A stretch of 64,000 nt of DNA from Foliimonas ilicis (GTDB taxonomy: Bacteria > Pseudomonadota > Alphaproteobacteria > Rhizobiales > Rhizobiaceae): positions 62,001 to 126,000 of the forward strand of contig NZ_JBDUUH010000013.1 in assembly GCF_039939195.1 (NCBI RefSeq), read 5' to 3'. The position numbers and the translations under genes are program-made. The notes under the pieces are model-generated. The model had not been told where the DNA came from, ran no database searches, and saw nothing but the letters and a program-made list of their open reading frames with translations. Below are positions 42,225-50,634 of this stretch, one piece after another (within the stretch, counting starts at the first letter, position 1; every line of letters begins with the position of its first letter).

Positions 42225-43571
42225 ATGCATTATCAGGACACCGTGCCGGCTGACTTGGAATATTCGTCCAGATCCGAGGATCTCTTCAGGAACGGTTTGC
42301 GTGTATTCCCTGACGGCACCAGTCGCGTAACGATCGAGCGCAGCCCAATTCCCACATATATATCGCACGGAGAGGGTGCCTATCTCGTCGATGTGGATGG
42401 AAAGCGCCTGCTGGATTTGAATAACAACTATACTACGCTCATTCATGGGCACGGTTTCGCACCGATCACGAAAGCCGTCGTTTCCCAGTTGGAGCGCGGC
42501 TCCTGTTTTGCCAATCCTACCGAGCATGAAATAGCTCTGGCGGACTTGCTGTTGCGCCGGATACCGGCTGCCGATCGGATACGGTTCGTCAATAGCGGGA
42601 CGGAGGCCGTGATGTTTGCCATCAAGGCTGCAAGAGCTTTTACCGGCAAACCGGGAATTGCTCGGATAGAAGGCGCCTACCACGGTGCGTATGATTGGGC
42701 CGAAACCGGGCAGGCCGGAACGCCGTCGAATTGGGGAACCGATGAAAATCCGCTTCCGGTCCCACTCTACCGCGGGGTTCCCGAAACGGTCGCTCGCGAT
42801 GTGACGGTTCTGCGCTTCAACGATATTGAGGGCGCCCAAAGACGCATCTCGGAAGCGGCAGACAGACTTTCTTGCATCGTCATAGACTTGATGCCCAGCA
42901 GAGCAGGCCTCATTGAGCCAAGTCCTGAATTTCTGCAGATGCTTGAATCGAGCGCGCGCAAATACGGCATTCTCATCCTTGCCGACGAAGTGCTGAATTT
43001 TCGGCAAGGATACCACGGTGCGTCGGCCCGTTTTGGTCTAGCGCCAGATCTTATTGCATTGGGAAAGATAATCGGTGGTGGTTTTCCAATCGGGGCCGTC
43101 GCCGGCCGGGAAGACGTCATGCAGGTTTTTGGCGCTCTGAATGCAAAGCCCGCTTTGCCGCAGGGCGGTACCTTCTCCGCCAATCCGATTTCCATGCTGG
43201 CAGGTCGCGCTGCAATGGAAGCCATGACGGAAGCGGAATTCACTCGCCTGGAAAACATGGGTGAACGGGTCAGGTTTGGTCTTGCCGCCGTCATCGAGGC
43301 CGCGGATGCTGCATTTTCGGTCACCGGCGCGGCGTCGTTGTTCCGCATCCATCCGAAGGTCACTGCGCCCAGGCAATATCGAGAGGCTTTTGTGGATCAC
43401 CAGGAGGCCCTCCTGATGAGTCGCCTTTCGCGGCACTTTTTCGATCACGGTATTTTGCTGCCCAATGGTGCGGCAGCCTGCCTGTCAACGGCGATGAACG
43501 ATGCGGATATCGACAAGGTAATCCGTTGTTTCCGGGACTTTGTCGCCCCCGAAAATTGCAAGAAGAATTAA
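42225..43571 (+). CDS. Class III aminotransferase (glutamate-1-semialdehyde aminomutase-like)
   Basis: A 448-residue PLP enzyme in the HemL/class III aminotransferase family. Seen: DVDGKRLLDLNNNYTTLIHG, RFVNSGTEAVMFAIKAARAF, GAYHGAYDWAE, the PLP-pocket Asp in ILILADEVLNFRQ, and PLP lysine Lys281 in IALGKIIGGGFPIGAVAG. ATG 42225 follows a near-perfect ribosome site (AGGAGGTGCAACAG). It is first in an operon with the ThDP enzyme and dehydrogenase; a housekeeping hemL role is unlikely in this setting, so it more probably transaminates a keto or amino acid in the island's pathway. Confidence 0.88.
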   Translation: MHYQDTVPADLEYSSRSEDLFRNGLRVFPDGTSRVTIERSPIPTYISHGEGAYLVDVDGKRLLDLNNNYTTLIHGHGFAPITKAVVSQLERGSCFANPTEHEIALADLLLRRIPAADRIRFVNSGTEAVMFAIKAARAFTGKPGIARIEGAYHGAYDWAETGQAGTPSNWGTDENPLPVPLYRGVPETVARDVTVLRFNDIEGAQRRISEAADRLSCIVIDLMPSRAGLIEPSPEFLQMLESSARKYGILILADEVLNFRQGYHGASARFGLAPDLIALGKIIGGGFPIGAVAGREDVMQVFGALNAKPALPQGGTFSANPISMLAGRAAMEAMTEAEFTRLENMGERVRFGLAAVIEAADAAFSVTGAASLFRIHPKVTAPRQYREAFVDHQEALLMSRLSRHFFDHGILLPNGAAACLSTAMNDADIDKVIRCFRDFVAPENCKKN

Positions 43572-43581
43572 GGACGAAATT

Positions 43582-45294
43582 ATGCCCATCGAGCTTACAG
43601 ATACGGTAGCAGGCCGGATTGCGAGTGCCCTTCGCCGCCATGAGGTCACGCATATATTCGCGCAAAGTCTACCATCGGCAGTTATCCTGGCGGCGGAAAA
43701 CCTTGGCATCCGGCAAGTCGCCTACCGACAGGAAAATATGGGTGGCGCCATGGCGGACGGTTATGCGCGACGTTCGGGAAAGATTGGCGTAGTTGCGGCT
43801 CAGAATGGACCTGCAGCCACATTGCTTGTGCCGCCCTTGGCTGAAGCTTTAAAGGCAAGTGTGCCTGTCGTAGCGCTCGTCCAGGATGTTGAACTAGACC
43901 AGGCCGACAGAAATGCATTCCAGGAGCTTGATCATCTGGCCCTGTTCCAGCCTTGTACCAAATGGGTGCGTAAGGTCGTCGTGCCCGAGCGTATCGACGA
44001 TTATGTCGATGCGGCCTTTGCAATTGCCGGTTCAGGCCGCCCAGGCCCCACGGCTCTTGTCCTGCCTGCCGATCTTCTACGTGCGCAAGCACCGGCACCA
44101 CGCTTTGTGCGTTCCGCATCACTCGGACGATGGCCACTCGACCGAGGTCGCCCTGCCGATGCCGATATTGCCCGTGCCGCTGAAATTCTTGCCCAGGCAA
44201 AATTCCCCGTTGTCATCGCCGGAGGCGGCGTTCATGGCAGCAACGCATCCGATCAACTCAGCCGGCTGCAGGAAGAATGCTCGTTGCCTGTTTTCACGAC
44301 CAATATGGGGAAAGGCAGCGTAGATGAACATCATCCCCTGTCAGCCGGTGTACTCGGTTCCCTGGTTGGCCCCTGTTCTCTGGGCAGCCATTCGGTGGCT
44401 CTGATCGAACAAGCCGACGTCTTCCTTCTGATCGGTACCAGAACCAACCAAAATGGCACCGATAGCTGGAAGCAAATTCCCCAGGCCGCGAGAATAATAC
44501 ACATCGATGTGGATCCTACAGAAATTGGCCGGACCTACGAAGCCCTGCGGCTGGTGGGTGACGCCTCGGAAACGTTACGCGCGCTTTGCAACCACATGAA
44601 CAGCCTCGATCTTTCTCGTCGCAAGTCGTCCCGACCGGCTCTGGTTGAGCAAATCAGTTCATTCTGGGCCGCTTTCGGAAAGGAGGGGCAAGTGTTTACC
44701 GCGGCAACCTCCACGCCGATCCGTCCAGAGAAGATTATGGCTGATCTTCAGGCCTGCATGACGCCGCAAACTACGGTCGTCGCGGATGCAAGCTATTCCT
44801 CCATGTGGGTGGCAGGTCAGTTGCGCGCGCTCGCGCCCGGAATGCGTTTCCTAACTCCGCGCGGCTTAGCCGGACTAGGATGGGGTCTGCCCTTGGCGAT
44901 GGGCGCCAAAATTGCTCAGCCAGAAAACCCTGTTGTGGTCATTGTTGGTGATGGCGGTTTTGCCCATAGCTGGGCGGAACTGGAGACGATGGTTCGTTTA
45001 AATCTTCCTGTGACAATTGTCGTTCTCAACAACGGTATTCTCGGCTTCCAAAAAGATGCCGAGACCGTGAAATTCGGGGCTTTCACATCGGCATGCGAAC
45101 TTGGCGACGTGGATCATGTAATGATTGCCCGTGCATGTGGCTGTGACGCCGAACGCATCGATGATCCGTCGCAACTCATTAACCATCTGCGCTACGGTCT
45201 GGAGAGCAAGAAGCCTTTCCTTATCGAAGTTATGACAGATCCAAATGCACGACCGCCGCTATCGCTATTTGCCGGCATAGACGAGGCCGCATAA
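43582..45294 (+). CDS. Acetolactate-synthase-like ThDP enzyme
   Basis: A 570-residue ThDP-dependent enzyme of the acetohydroxyacid synthase large-subunit type. The catalytic Glu is in YRQENMGGAMADGYAR; the central domain reads AKFPVVIAGGGVHGS; the C-terminal ThDP motif runs from VGDGGFAHSWAELE to VTIVVLNNG. Such enzymes ligate or decarboxylate 2-keto acids. No regulatory small subunit is present, so it is probably not the housekeeping branched-chain enzyme. ATG 43582 follows AAGGACGAAATT. It lies 10 bp after the aminotransferase and overlaps the dehydrogenase start by 1 bp, indicating one transcript and perhaps one metabolic route. Confidence 0.87.
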   Translation: MPIELTDTVAGRIASALRRHEVTHIFAQSLPSAVILAAENLGIRQVAYRQENMGGAMADGYARRSGKIGVVAAQNGPAATLLVPPLAEALKASVPVVALVQDVELDQADRNAFQELDHLALFQPCTKWVRKVVVPERIDDYVDAAFAIAGSGRPGPTALVLPADLLRAQAPAPRFVRSASLGRWPLDRGRPADADIARAAEILAQAKFPVVIAGGGVHGSNASDQLSRLQEECSLPVFTTNMGKGSVDEHHPLSAGVLGSLVGPCSLGSHSVALIEQADVFLLIGTRTNQNGTDSWKQIPQAARIIHIDVDPTEIGRTYEALRLVGDASETLRALCNHMNSLDLSRRKSSRPALVEQISSFWAAFGKEGQVFTAATSTPIRPEKIMADLQACMTPQTTVVADASYSSMWVAGQLRALAPGMRFLTPRGLAGLGWGLPLAMGAKIAQPENPVVVIVGDGGFAHSWAELETMVRLNLPVTIVVLNNGILGFQKDAETVKFGAFTSACELGDVDHVMIARACGCDAERIDDPSQLINHLRYGLESKKPFLIEVMTDPNARPPLSLFAGIDEAA

Positions 45295-46067
45295 TGACTA
45301 TGAGCAAATCGCGAGTTGCCGTTGTATCGGGTGGAACGACAGGTATCGGCTTGGCAACGGCCAGACGCCTTCTGAAAGCGGGACATCGCGTCGCGCTCTT
45401 CAGCCAACGGGTGGAAAACGTTGATGCCGCCCGATGTTCGCTCGCGGAGGAATACTCGCCAAGTCGGGTGTTCGCTCGTACCGTCGATCTTCTCGACCCT
45501 TGCGCAATAAACGGTTTTTTCAAAGAGGTTGAACAGGAGTGGGGATTGCCGGATATCCTTGTTTGCAATGCAGGTATCTCTCCCAAAGGACCAAGTGGTG
45601 CCGTGGCATTCTCCGCTATTCCCTTGCAAGAATGGAACGAAGTCCTGGCGGTAAACCTCACCGGAACAATGCTCTGCTGCCAGGCCGTCGGGCCGGGGAT
45701 GATCAAGAAAGGGTTTGGCAGAATAATTCTGCTCGGCTCGGTAGCAGCGCGGTCGAGGCCAAAAATAGCCGGAGCTAGCTATGTGGCCTCGAAAGCTGCA
45801 CTTGCCGGTTTGGCAAAAGCGTTGATCGGTCCATATTCACCAAGTGGTATCACTATTAATCTCGTGGCACCGGGGCGAATTCTGACCGGTATGACCGGAA
45901 CTTCCACCGATTCTACCAATCGAGACGCTCTGGGCCGAATTCCGATCGGCCGCCTCGGCGAGCCAGACGATGTCGCTGCGGTGATTGAGTTTCTGGCATC
46001 CGAAGATGCTGGTTTCGTCAATGGGGCTGTGATCGATGTCAACGGTGGCGAGGTTGTACCTGGATAG
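45294..46067 (+). CDS. Short-chain dehydrogenase/reductase
   Basis: A 257-residue SDR, closest in style to 3-ketoacyl-ACP reductase/FabG-like enzymes. NAD(P)-binding GGTTGIGLATARR, the NAG motif (LVCNAGIS), the catalytic Ser (IILLGSVAAR) and YVASKAAL with Tyr and Lys are in place; the C-terminus has FVNGAVIDVNGGEV. It would reduce a ketone or oxidise an alcohol. It is the third gene of the aminotransferase-ThDP operon, and could reduce the acetolactate-like product. The second PhoB-like regulator gene follows 56 bp later. Confidence 0.92.
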   Translation: MTMSKSRVAVVSGGTTGIGLATARRLLKAGHRVALFSQRVENVDAARCSLAEEYSPSRVFARTVDLLDPCAINGFFKEVEQEWGLPDILVCNAGISPKGPSGAVAFSAIPLQEWNEVLAVNLTGTMLCCQAVGPGMIKKGFGRIILLGSVAARSRPKIAGASYVASKAALAGLAKALIGPYSPSGITINLVAPGRILTGMTGTSTDSTNRDALGRIPIGRLGEPDDVAAVIEFLASEDAGFVNGAVIDVNGGEVVPG

Positions 46068-46123
46068 GATGAAATGAATATGCCTGCTCGATTCGCACAG
46101 AGTAAAAAGTGGAGCACTCACTG

Positions 46124-46879
46124 ATGATCGCAGTGAGGCCAGTCGTGGCCCTGAACTCTGACGATCCCGAACTGTATCTGGTGCTGCAGCACATATTAGC
46201 AGCAGAAGGATACGAACTGCATCTTATTGCGGACGCGGAAGATTTAGATCGACTTCTTGAAGCCGAAAAACTTCATGCCATAATCCTTGATGGCGCGTCC
46301 GATATTTGGAGCTCGATGGATATATGCAGTCGCCGTATGGGCACCGAAGGAACGCGATCGGTTCCGGTGGCCGCACTCATACCTTCAGGCGCCAGCGCGC
46401 AACACATTCAGCTTATCAAAGCCGGTATCGATGAAGGTCTGTTGAGGCCATTGATACCATCTAGATTACTGCAATTCTTACATAAGAAATCCGGCGGAGC
46501 CGTCACTCCCAGCGAGGTGGGCAAACTGGCCGAAGGAAAGTCATTGCAACAGCACATTCTCGAAATGGATGTTGAAAGTCAGCAAGTCCATTGCAATGGT
46601 CGTCAATTTGAGCTTCCGCCAATCGGGTTTCGGCTGCTGAAGTGCCTCCTGAAAACTCCGGGACGTGTATTGAGCCGTGAGGCTTTGATGGCAGCTGGCT
46701 GGCCAAGGGATGCTCGCATTAATCGAAGGAGCGTCGATATTCACATCGCGCGGCTACGCAAAAGTCTGCGCGCCATGTCCGCATTCGACATGATACGAAC
46801 GGTGCGCTCCGTTGGATATGCGCTGCAAACATGCGGCGGTGAGCAAGCGAGTTATGGGCAAAGGCGACCTCTCGATTAG
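46124..46879 (+). CDS. Second orphan PhoB/OmpR-family response regulator
   Basis: A 251-residue paralogue of the regulator at 32761-33465 with the same order of domains: receiver-like (ALNSDDPELYLVLQHILAAE; phospho-acceptor candidate in IILDGASDI; QLIKAGIDEGLLRPLIPSRL) and winged helix (FELPPIGFRLLKCLLKTPGR, RSVDIHIARLRKSL, MIRTVRSVGYALQT). The shared phrase IKAG.....RP in both receivers and the RTVRS.GYALQ ends suggest duplication. ATG 46124 is used; a GTG at 46109 is in frame. No kinase nearby. It follows the SDR gene on the same strand and may be in its operon. Confidence 0.83.
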   Translation: MIAVRPVVALNSDDPELYLVLQHILAAEGYELHLIADAEDLDRLLEAEKLHAIILDGASDIWSSMDICSRRMGTEGTRSVPVAALIPSGASAQHIQLIKAGIDEGLLRPLIPSRLLQFLHKKSGGAVTPSEVGKLAEGKSLQQHILEMDVESQQVHCNGRQFELPPIGFRLLKCLLKTPGRVLSREALMAAGWPRDARINRRSVDIHIARLRKSLRAMSAFDMIRTVRSVGYALQTCGGEQASYGQRRPLD

Positions 46880-46894
46880 ATGCTTTCATCTAGA

Positions 46895-47721
46895 CTCAGG
46901 ACCTATTAATTCCGATCGAGATGTGATTCACGGTCTCCGTTGAAGGAGGCCGCAATTGTTGATTTGTTTCTGCTGAGCGAGCGCCAGATGGCGCGGATAT
47001 TGCCGTTCTTCCGTTGTCGCACGGGGTTTCGCGTGTCGATGACCGGCGGGTGGTGAGCGGTATCGTCTATGTGGTCCGCAACGGGCTGCAGTGGAAAGAC
47101 GCGCCGGCTGGCTACGGCCCGCACAAGACGCTCTACAATCGCTGCATCCGCTGGAGCCTGACGGGTGTCTTTGGCGGCATCTTCGCCGGCCTTGCCGGAG
47201 AAAGACCCAAACCCGAGCGCATGATGAGCGATGCGACGCATCTGAAGGCTCATCGCACGGCGGCGAGCCTGCTTAAAAAAGGGATGTCCCCCATCATATC
47301 GCGCGACCAACGGAGGGCGGAACTCCAAGCTCCACACCGTCTGCGACAGTGAAGGCCGGCCGATCATCCTGCTCCCGTCGGAACCAGATGACGGTCCACA
47401 AGGGTGCACGTCTCGTGCTCGACGCCCTGCCGCCCGCCTCTCATCGCTAATCACGGCTAAGACAGCGCCTACTTTCAGGTGCAACTCGAAGCTAGGGCCA
47501 AGGGCATCGAGCCGTGCATCCCGTCCAGCCGTCGCCGCAAAGTCCCATACGCCTATGACATCCCGCCCTATCGCCAGCGCCACAAGGTCGAGAACCTGTT
47601 CGCAAGGCTCAAGGACTGGCGGCGCATCGCAACCCGCTACGACCGATGCGCCCACACCTTCTTTTCCGCAATCGGCATCGAAGCAGCCGCCAGGTTCTGG
47701 ATATGATCAATGAGTCCTGAG
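46895..47721 (+). mobile_element. IS5-family (IS427-like) element, degenerate
   Basis: About 827 bp bounded by imperfect inverted ends (CTCAGGACCTATTAAT on the left, mirrored by ATTGATCAATGAGTCCTGAG on the right). The transposase is broken: VDLFLLSERQMARILPFF, then after a shift near 47014 VVSGIVYVVRNGLQWKDAPA and GPHKTLYNRCIRWSLTGVFG, then after lesions at 47275-47345 and 47450 the C-terminal DDE part (YDIPPYRQRHKVENLFARLK, RIATRYDRCAHTFFSAI) ending at 47706. It is inactive on its own. It separates the second PhoB-like regulator from the second SyrB-like gene. Confidence 0.82.
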
Positions 47722-47817
47722 CCCAAGTTATACAATGTTCGCTGCGACATTAGATTGCTTGAGTACTGTAATTTAACCATTTGAATAATATTATTCAGAG
47801 CTTCATTAAGGAGATAG

Positions 47818-48306
47818 ATGATGCCTGACATAAAGTTCGATGAACCTAAGAACGAAAACGTTTCTGCAACTGCCACGCAAACGGCTCCTAACCCCGCGAA
47901 AAGGCCGACAAAAGCCAAGGCGAAAAAGCCGAGAATAGTAAGCACCTTAAAGAAAAAATCCACCGAATCCAAAGAGGCACCGGCTTCTGTATTGACGACT
48001 GCCCCATCGGCAGCCTCTCGCACTGGCAGGAAGACCTACACTGTGGAAGAGCGCGCCAAGAAACTGAGCGAGATTCACAAACTCGTTAGCGCTGGGGCAA
48101 GTGTAAGCGGAGCAGTCAAGAAAGTGGGGATTTCGGAGCAAACGTATTATCAGTGGAAAAAGCCTATTGAGAGAAAGACAGGTCAATCCGACTATCTTAA
48201 GGACCTCGTCAAACTTGAGGCGGAGAATACTCGGCTGAAAAAGATTCTTGCCGAGAGACTTCGTAAAGAAAACGCTGATTTAAAGAAAAAACTTGGGATC
48301 TCGTAA
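47818..48306 (+). CDS. SyrB-like regulator with transposase-type helix-turn-helix
   Basis: A 162-residue protein. The N-terminal 70 residues are Lys/Pro/Ala-rich and probably disordered. Residues 75-115 (YTVEERAKKLSEIHKLVSAG, GAVKKVGISEQTYYQWKKPI) form a helix-turn-helix like IS3 OrfA transposase subunits, and the C-terminus is a coiled coil (LVKLEAENTRLKKILAERLR, ADLKKKLGIS) for dimerisation. This matches SyrB-type repressors, thought to derive from a transposase DNA-binding domain. ATG 47818 follows TTAAGGAGATAG, a strong site. IS5-type remnants flank it on both sides. A related protein without the helix-turn-helix is at 30249-30878. Confidence 0.78.
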   Translation: MMPDIKFDEPKNENVSATATQTAPNPAKRPTKAKAKKPRIVSTLKKKSTESKEAPASVLTTAPSAASRTGRKTYTVEERAKKLSEIHKLVSAGASVSGAVKKVGISEQTYYQWKKPIERKTGQSDYLKDLVKLEAENTRLKKILAERLRKENADLKKKLGIS

Positions 48307-48357
48307 ATGAGGTTTCAAGAAGGTGGATAGTTCTGAAGCTCAATATTCCGTCCAGAC

Positions 48358-49115
48358 CTAGGGGCCGGTTGCGGCGATGCAGATTGCTGCCAGGAAGTTG
48401 GTAGCGAGCCGGTCGTAGCGGGTGGCGATGCGACGGAAGTCCTTGAGCCTGCAGAACATGCGTTCGATGGTGTTGCGGTCCTGATAGAGATACGGGGAGA
48501 AGCAGTTCTTCCACTTCCTGTTCGCTTTCGGTGGGATATTGGCGAAAGCGCCGCGCTGTTTGACCTGGCGACGGGATGGCGTCGCTATCGTTGGCGTTCA
48601 GGAGGGACGTGGGCGGCATCCGATCGATCAGCAGTTCGCCCGCCGTGCAATCGGCGACATGGCCGCCCGTCAACAGGAAGGCGACGGGCCTGCACATCCC
48701 ATCTGTCAGGGCGTGGATCTTGGTGGTGCGCCCGCCGCGATCTGCCGATGGCCTGGTTGAGTTCCCCTTTTTTCCACCCGCCGCACTGCGATGGGCACGA
48801 ACCGCCGAGGAATCGATGAGCAGTTGCGTCGGTGCCCCGCCAGCATTAGCCAAGGCATCGAATATGCCGCTCCAGATCCCTTTGGCGGCCCAGTGCCGGA
48901 AACGATTGTAGAAAGTCTTCCTTGGGCCGTAGACTGCAGGTGCAACCCAGCGTCCACCGTTCTTGATCGCATGAATGATGCCGCTGATCACGTGGCTTGC
49001 CGCGGGTGTCGGCTGGAAGATGCGGCTTCAGCTTCGCAAACTGAGTGTCCGTCAGCCAGAAGTGGTCCGAAATCTAGTTGCCATGGCTCGGCTTGTTCTC
49101 GTTTGCGTCGCTCAT
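48358..49115 (-). mobile_element. Second IS5-family (IS427-like) transposase relic
   Basis: From ATG 49115 the frame reads MSDANENKPSHGN, an amber codon, ISDHFWLTDTQFAKLKPHLP, a frameshift near 49003 to VISGIIHAIKNGGRW and GPRKTFYNRFRHWAAKGIWS, LLIDSSAVRAHRSAAGGKKG (catalytic DDE region), GGRTTKIHALTD, and after a further shift CRLKDFRRIATRYDRLATNF and LAAICIAATGP at 48358. At least three lesions. Exact element ends were not identified. It differs in sequence from the copy at 46895-47721, so these are two separate insertions. Confidence 0.8.
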
Positions 49116-49244
49116 ATGGACCGGCTTTCGGTTCTTAGGGCAAGACCGAAAGCGACGGCTATGTTGCCGCGCCGGGATTTACCATTATACAATTCCTACG
49201 ACCTGCAACTCGCAGGCGGGATAAGCCGTGTGCTCATCCCGCCC

Positions 49245-49397
49245 CGCTTCTTTATGCATTGGCGTTGCCGAGGTATGAATTGCCTTTTGCTCCAGCCTTT
49301 CCTAATCTTGTGTTTTATTGTTGCGATTGTGGGCACGACAGATCACGCTGAGCCCTACAGGGGTGTACTGTTCGAGAAATGCGGCTGCCTCCTCTGA
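49245..49397 (+). CDS. Possible small secreted peptide
   Basis: A short frame reading MHWRCRGMNCLLLQPFLILC then a hydrophobic run FIVAIVGTTDHA and EPYRGVLFEKCGCLL. It looks like a signal peptide plus a tiny mature peptide with two Cys, but has no convincing ribosome site and no known relatives. Reported only because it fills the gap before the glycosylase gene. Confidence 0.25.
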   Translation, partial: RFFMHWRCRGMNCLLLQPFLILCFIVAIVGTTDHAEPYRGVLFEKCGCLL

Positions 49398-49406
49398 AGG
49401 TAAAAA

Positions 49407-50144
49407 ATGGCATCGGGCTCGTTATCTTTCCAATCCACGTCCGCTGAGATAGCTATCCACCTAAAAAGCATGGGCTCGAAAATGGCACTTGCTGACATGA
49501 AACGCGTCGGCATCCGCACGGATACGGCCATCGGCGTCTCGAACTGGGACTTGCGGCGGGTCGCGAAACAGGTCGGCCGTGATCACAGCCGTGCGCTCGA
49601 ACTCTGGAAATCGGGTGTGCGTGATGCGCGCGTGCTCGCTATTTATACGGCTGTTCCTCGGCAATTAACGGTGGAACAGGCCCGCCGGTGGGCGGAGGGC
49701 TTCGATTCCTGGGAGATTGTTGACGCCGCTGCTGACCTGTTCGTCGAAGCGGGGCTGGACCAGCTTATCTCTGAGCTCGCGGCTGATGGTCGCGAGTTCG
49801 TTGGCCGCACGGCCTTCGCGATGATCGCTGGAATGTCAGTACACCGCAAGAAGGAGCCGGACGCCACGCTGCTGGGCTGGCTGCCTCTGATAGAGCGTCA
49901 TTCGAGCGATGGACGCAACTACATCATGAAAGCGGTCAACTGGGCGTTGCGCAATATCGGCAAACGAAACCTCATCTGTCACGGGCCGGCACTGGCTCTG
50001 GCTGAGAAGCTCGCAGCGTCCGGCGAAAAGACGACTCGCTGGATCGGCAAGAATGCCGTTCGCGAGTTGACCTCCGAAAAAACGCTGGACAGAATGCGGC
50101 GAAGGGGAAGTAATGCCGGGGGGGCTAGAAAGGCAGAAAAATAA
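49407..50144 (+). CDS. AlkD-type DNA alkylation repair protein
   Basis: A 245-residue HEAT-repeat DNA glycosylase of the AlkC/AlkD superfamily, which removes alkylated bases without base flipping. Family features: GVSNWDLRRVAKQVGRDHSR near the N-terminus, GVRDARVLAIYT, EQARRWAEGFDSWEIVDAAA and GRNYIMKAVNWALRNIGKRN. In AlkD, Trp and Asp residues in the RDAR and WDxCD-like positions line the active groove; SWEIVD here lacks the usual Cys-Asp pair, so activity is probable but not certain. ATG 49407 follows GAAGGTAAAAA. Monocistronic. Confidence 0.85.
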   Translation: MASGSLSFQSTSAEIAIHLKSMGSKMALADMKRVGIRTDTAIGVSNWDLRRVAKQVGRDHSRALELWKSGVRDARVLAIYTAVPRQLTVEQARRWAEGFDSWEIVDAAADLFVEAGLDQLISELAADGREFVGRTAFAMIAGMSVHRKKEPDATLLGWLPLIERHSSDGRNYIMKAVNWALRNIGKRNLICHGPALALAEKLAASGEKTTRWIGKNAVRELTSEKTLDRMRRRGSNAGGARKAEK

Positions 50145-50634
50145 AGCTAGTGACGAGAGATGCAGTCGCATCACGGGTGGAGCCATGTGTGCCTTTGCCA
50201 CGCCGGCTTTTGTCGTGCTTTGAGATGCCGCCGCCCCAATTCAGAGTGCCGTAGCAACCCTCGAGAATACTAGATGATGCGAATGTTTCATTTAATTTTC
50301 TCGATATTCGGTACGGATGAAGGTGAGCACATCTCCTTCAGCCGCAGGCCTTGCACGGGAGATGCTATAAGGCAACGTCGGCATCTCATTTGGAAAGTGT
50401 TGGGGTGGGCACTCTCCAGGCGGGCTTGACCGATCAGAAGCGCTGCCCCGGTCGTGCCTTCGTGCTGCGATCGCTGCTTTTCGTGTGTGGGGTCAATACT
50501 CGGATCGAGCGGTGCTTTACAGCCGCAATCTCAATTTTACAGAAGGCGATCACGTTGATTTGACTCCAACGTTTCTCCTAGGAAGATTATCTTGAAGGGA
50601 GTAACCGCATTTCCTCAATTAGTTGAGACGATCA
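50145..50634. other. Intergenic, no gene recognised
   Basis: 490 bp of lower GC with scattered short frames only. The last 60 bp before the cold-shock gene are AT-rich and may form a 5' leader of the kind seen in cold-shock transcripts; no conserved cold box could be confirmed by eye. Confidence 0.4.

Noticed and set aside
42225..43571. Assignment as housekeeping hemL
   Set aside because: The protein is HemL-like, but operon context with a ThDP enzyme and SDR, and an inducible-looking promoter, argue for a different substrate.
43582..45294. Assignment as ilvB/ilvG acetolactate synthase
   Set aside because: No small regulatory subunit gene and no other branched-chain genes are nearby.
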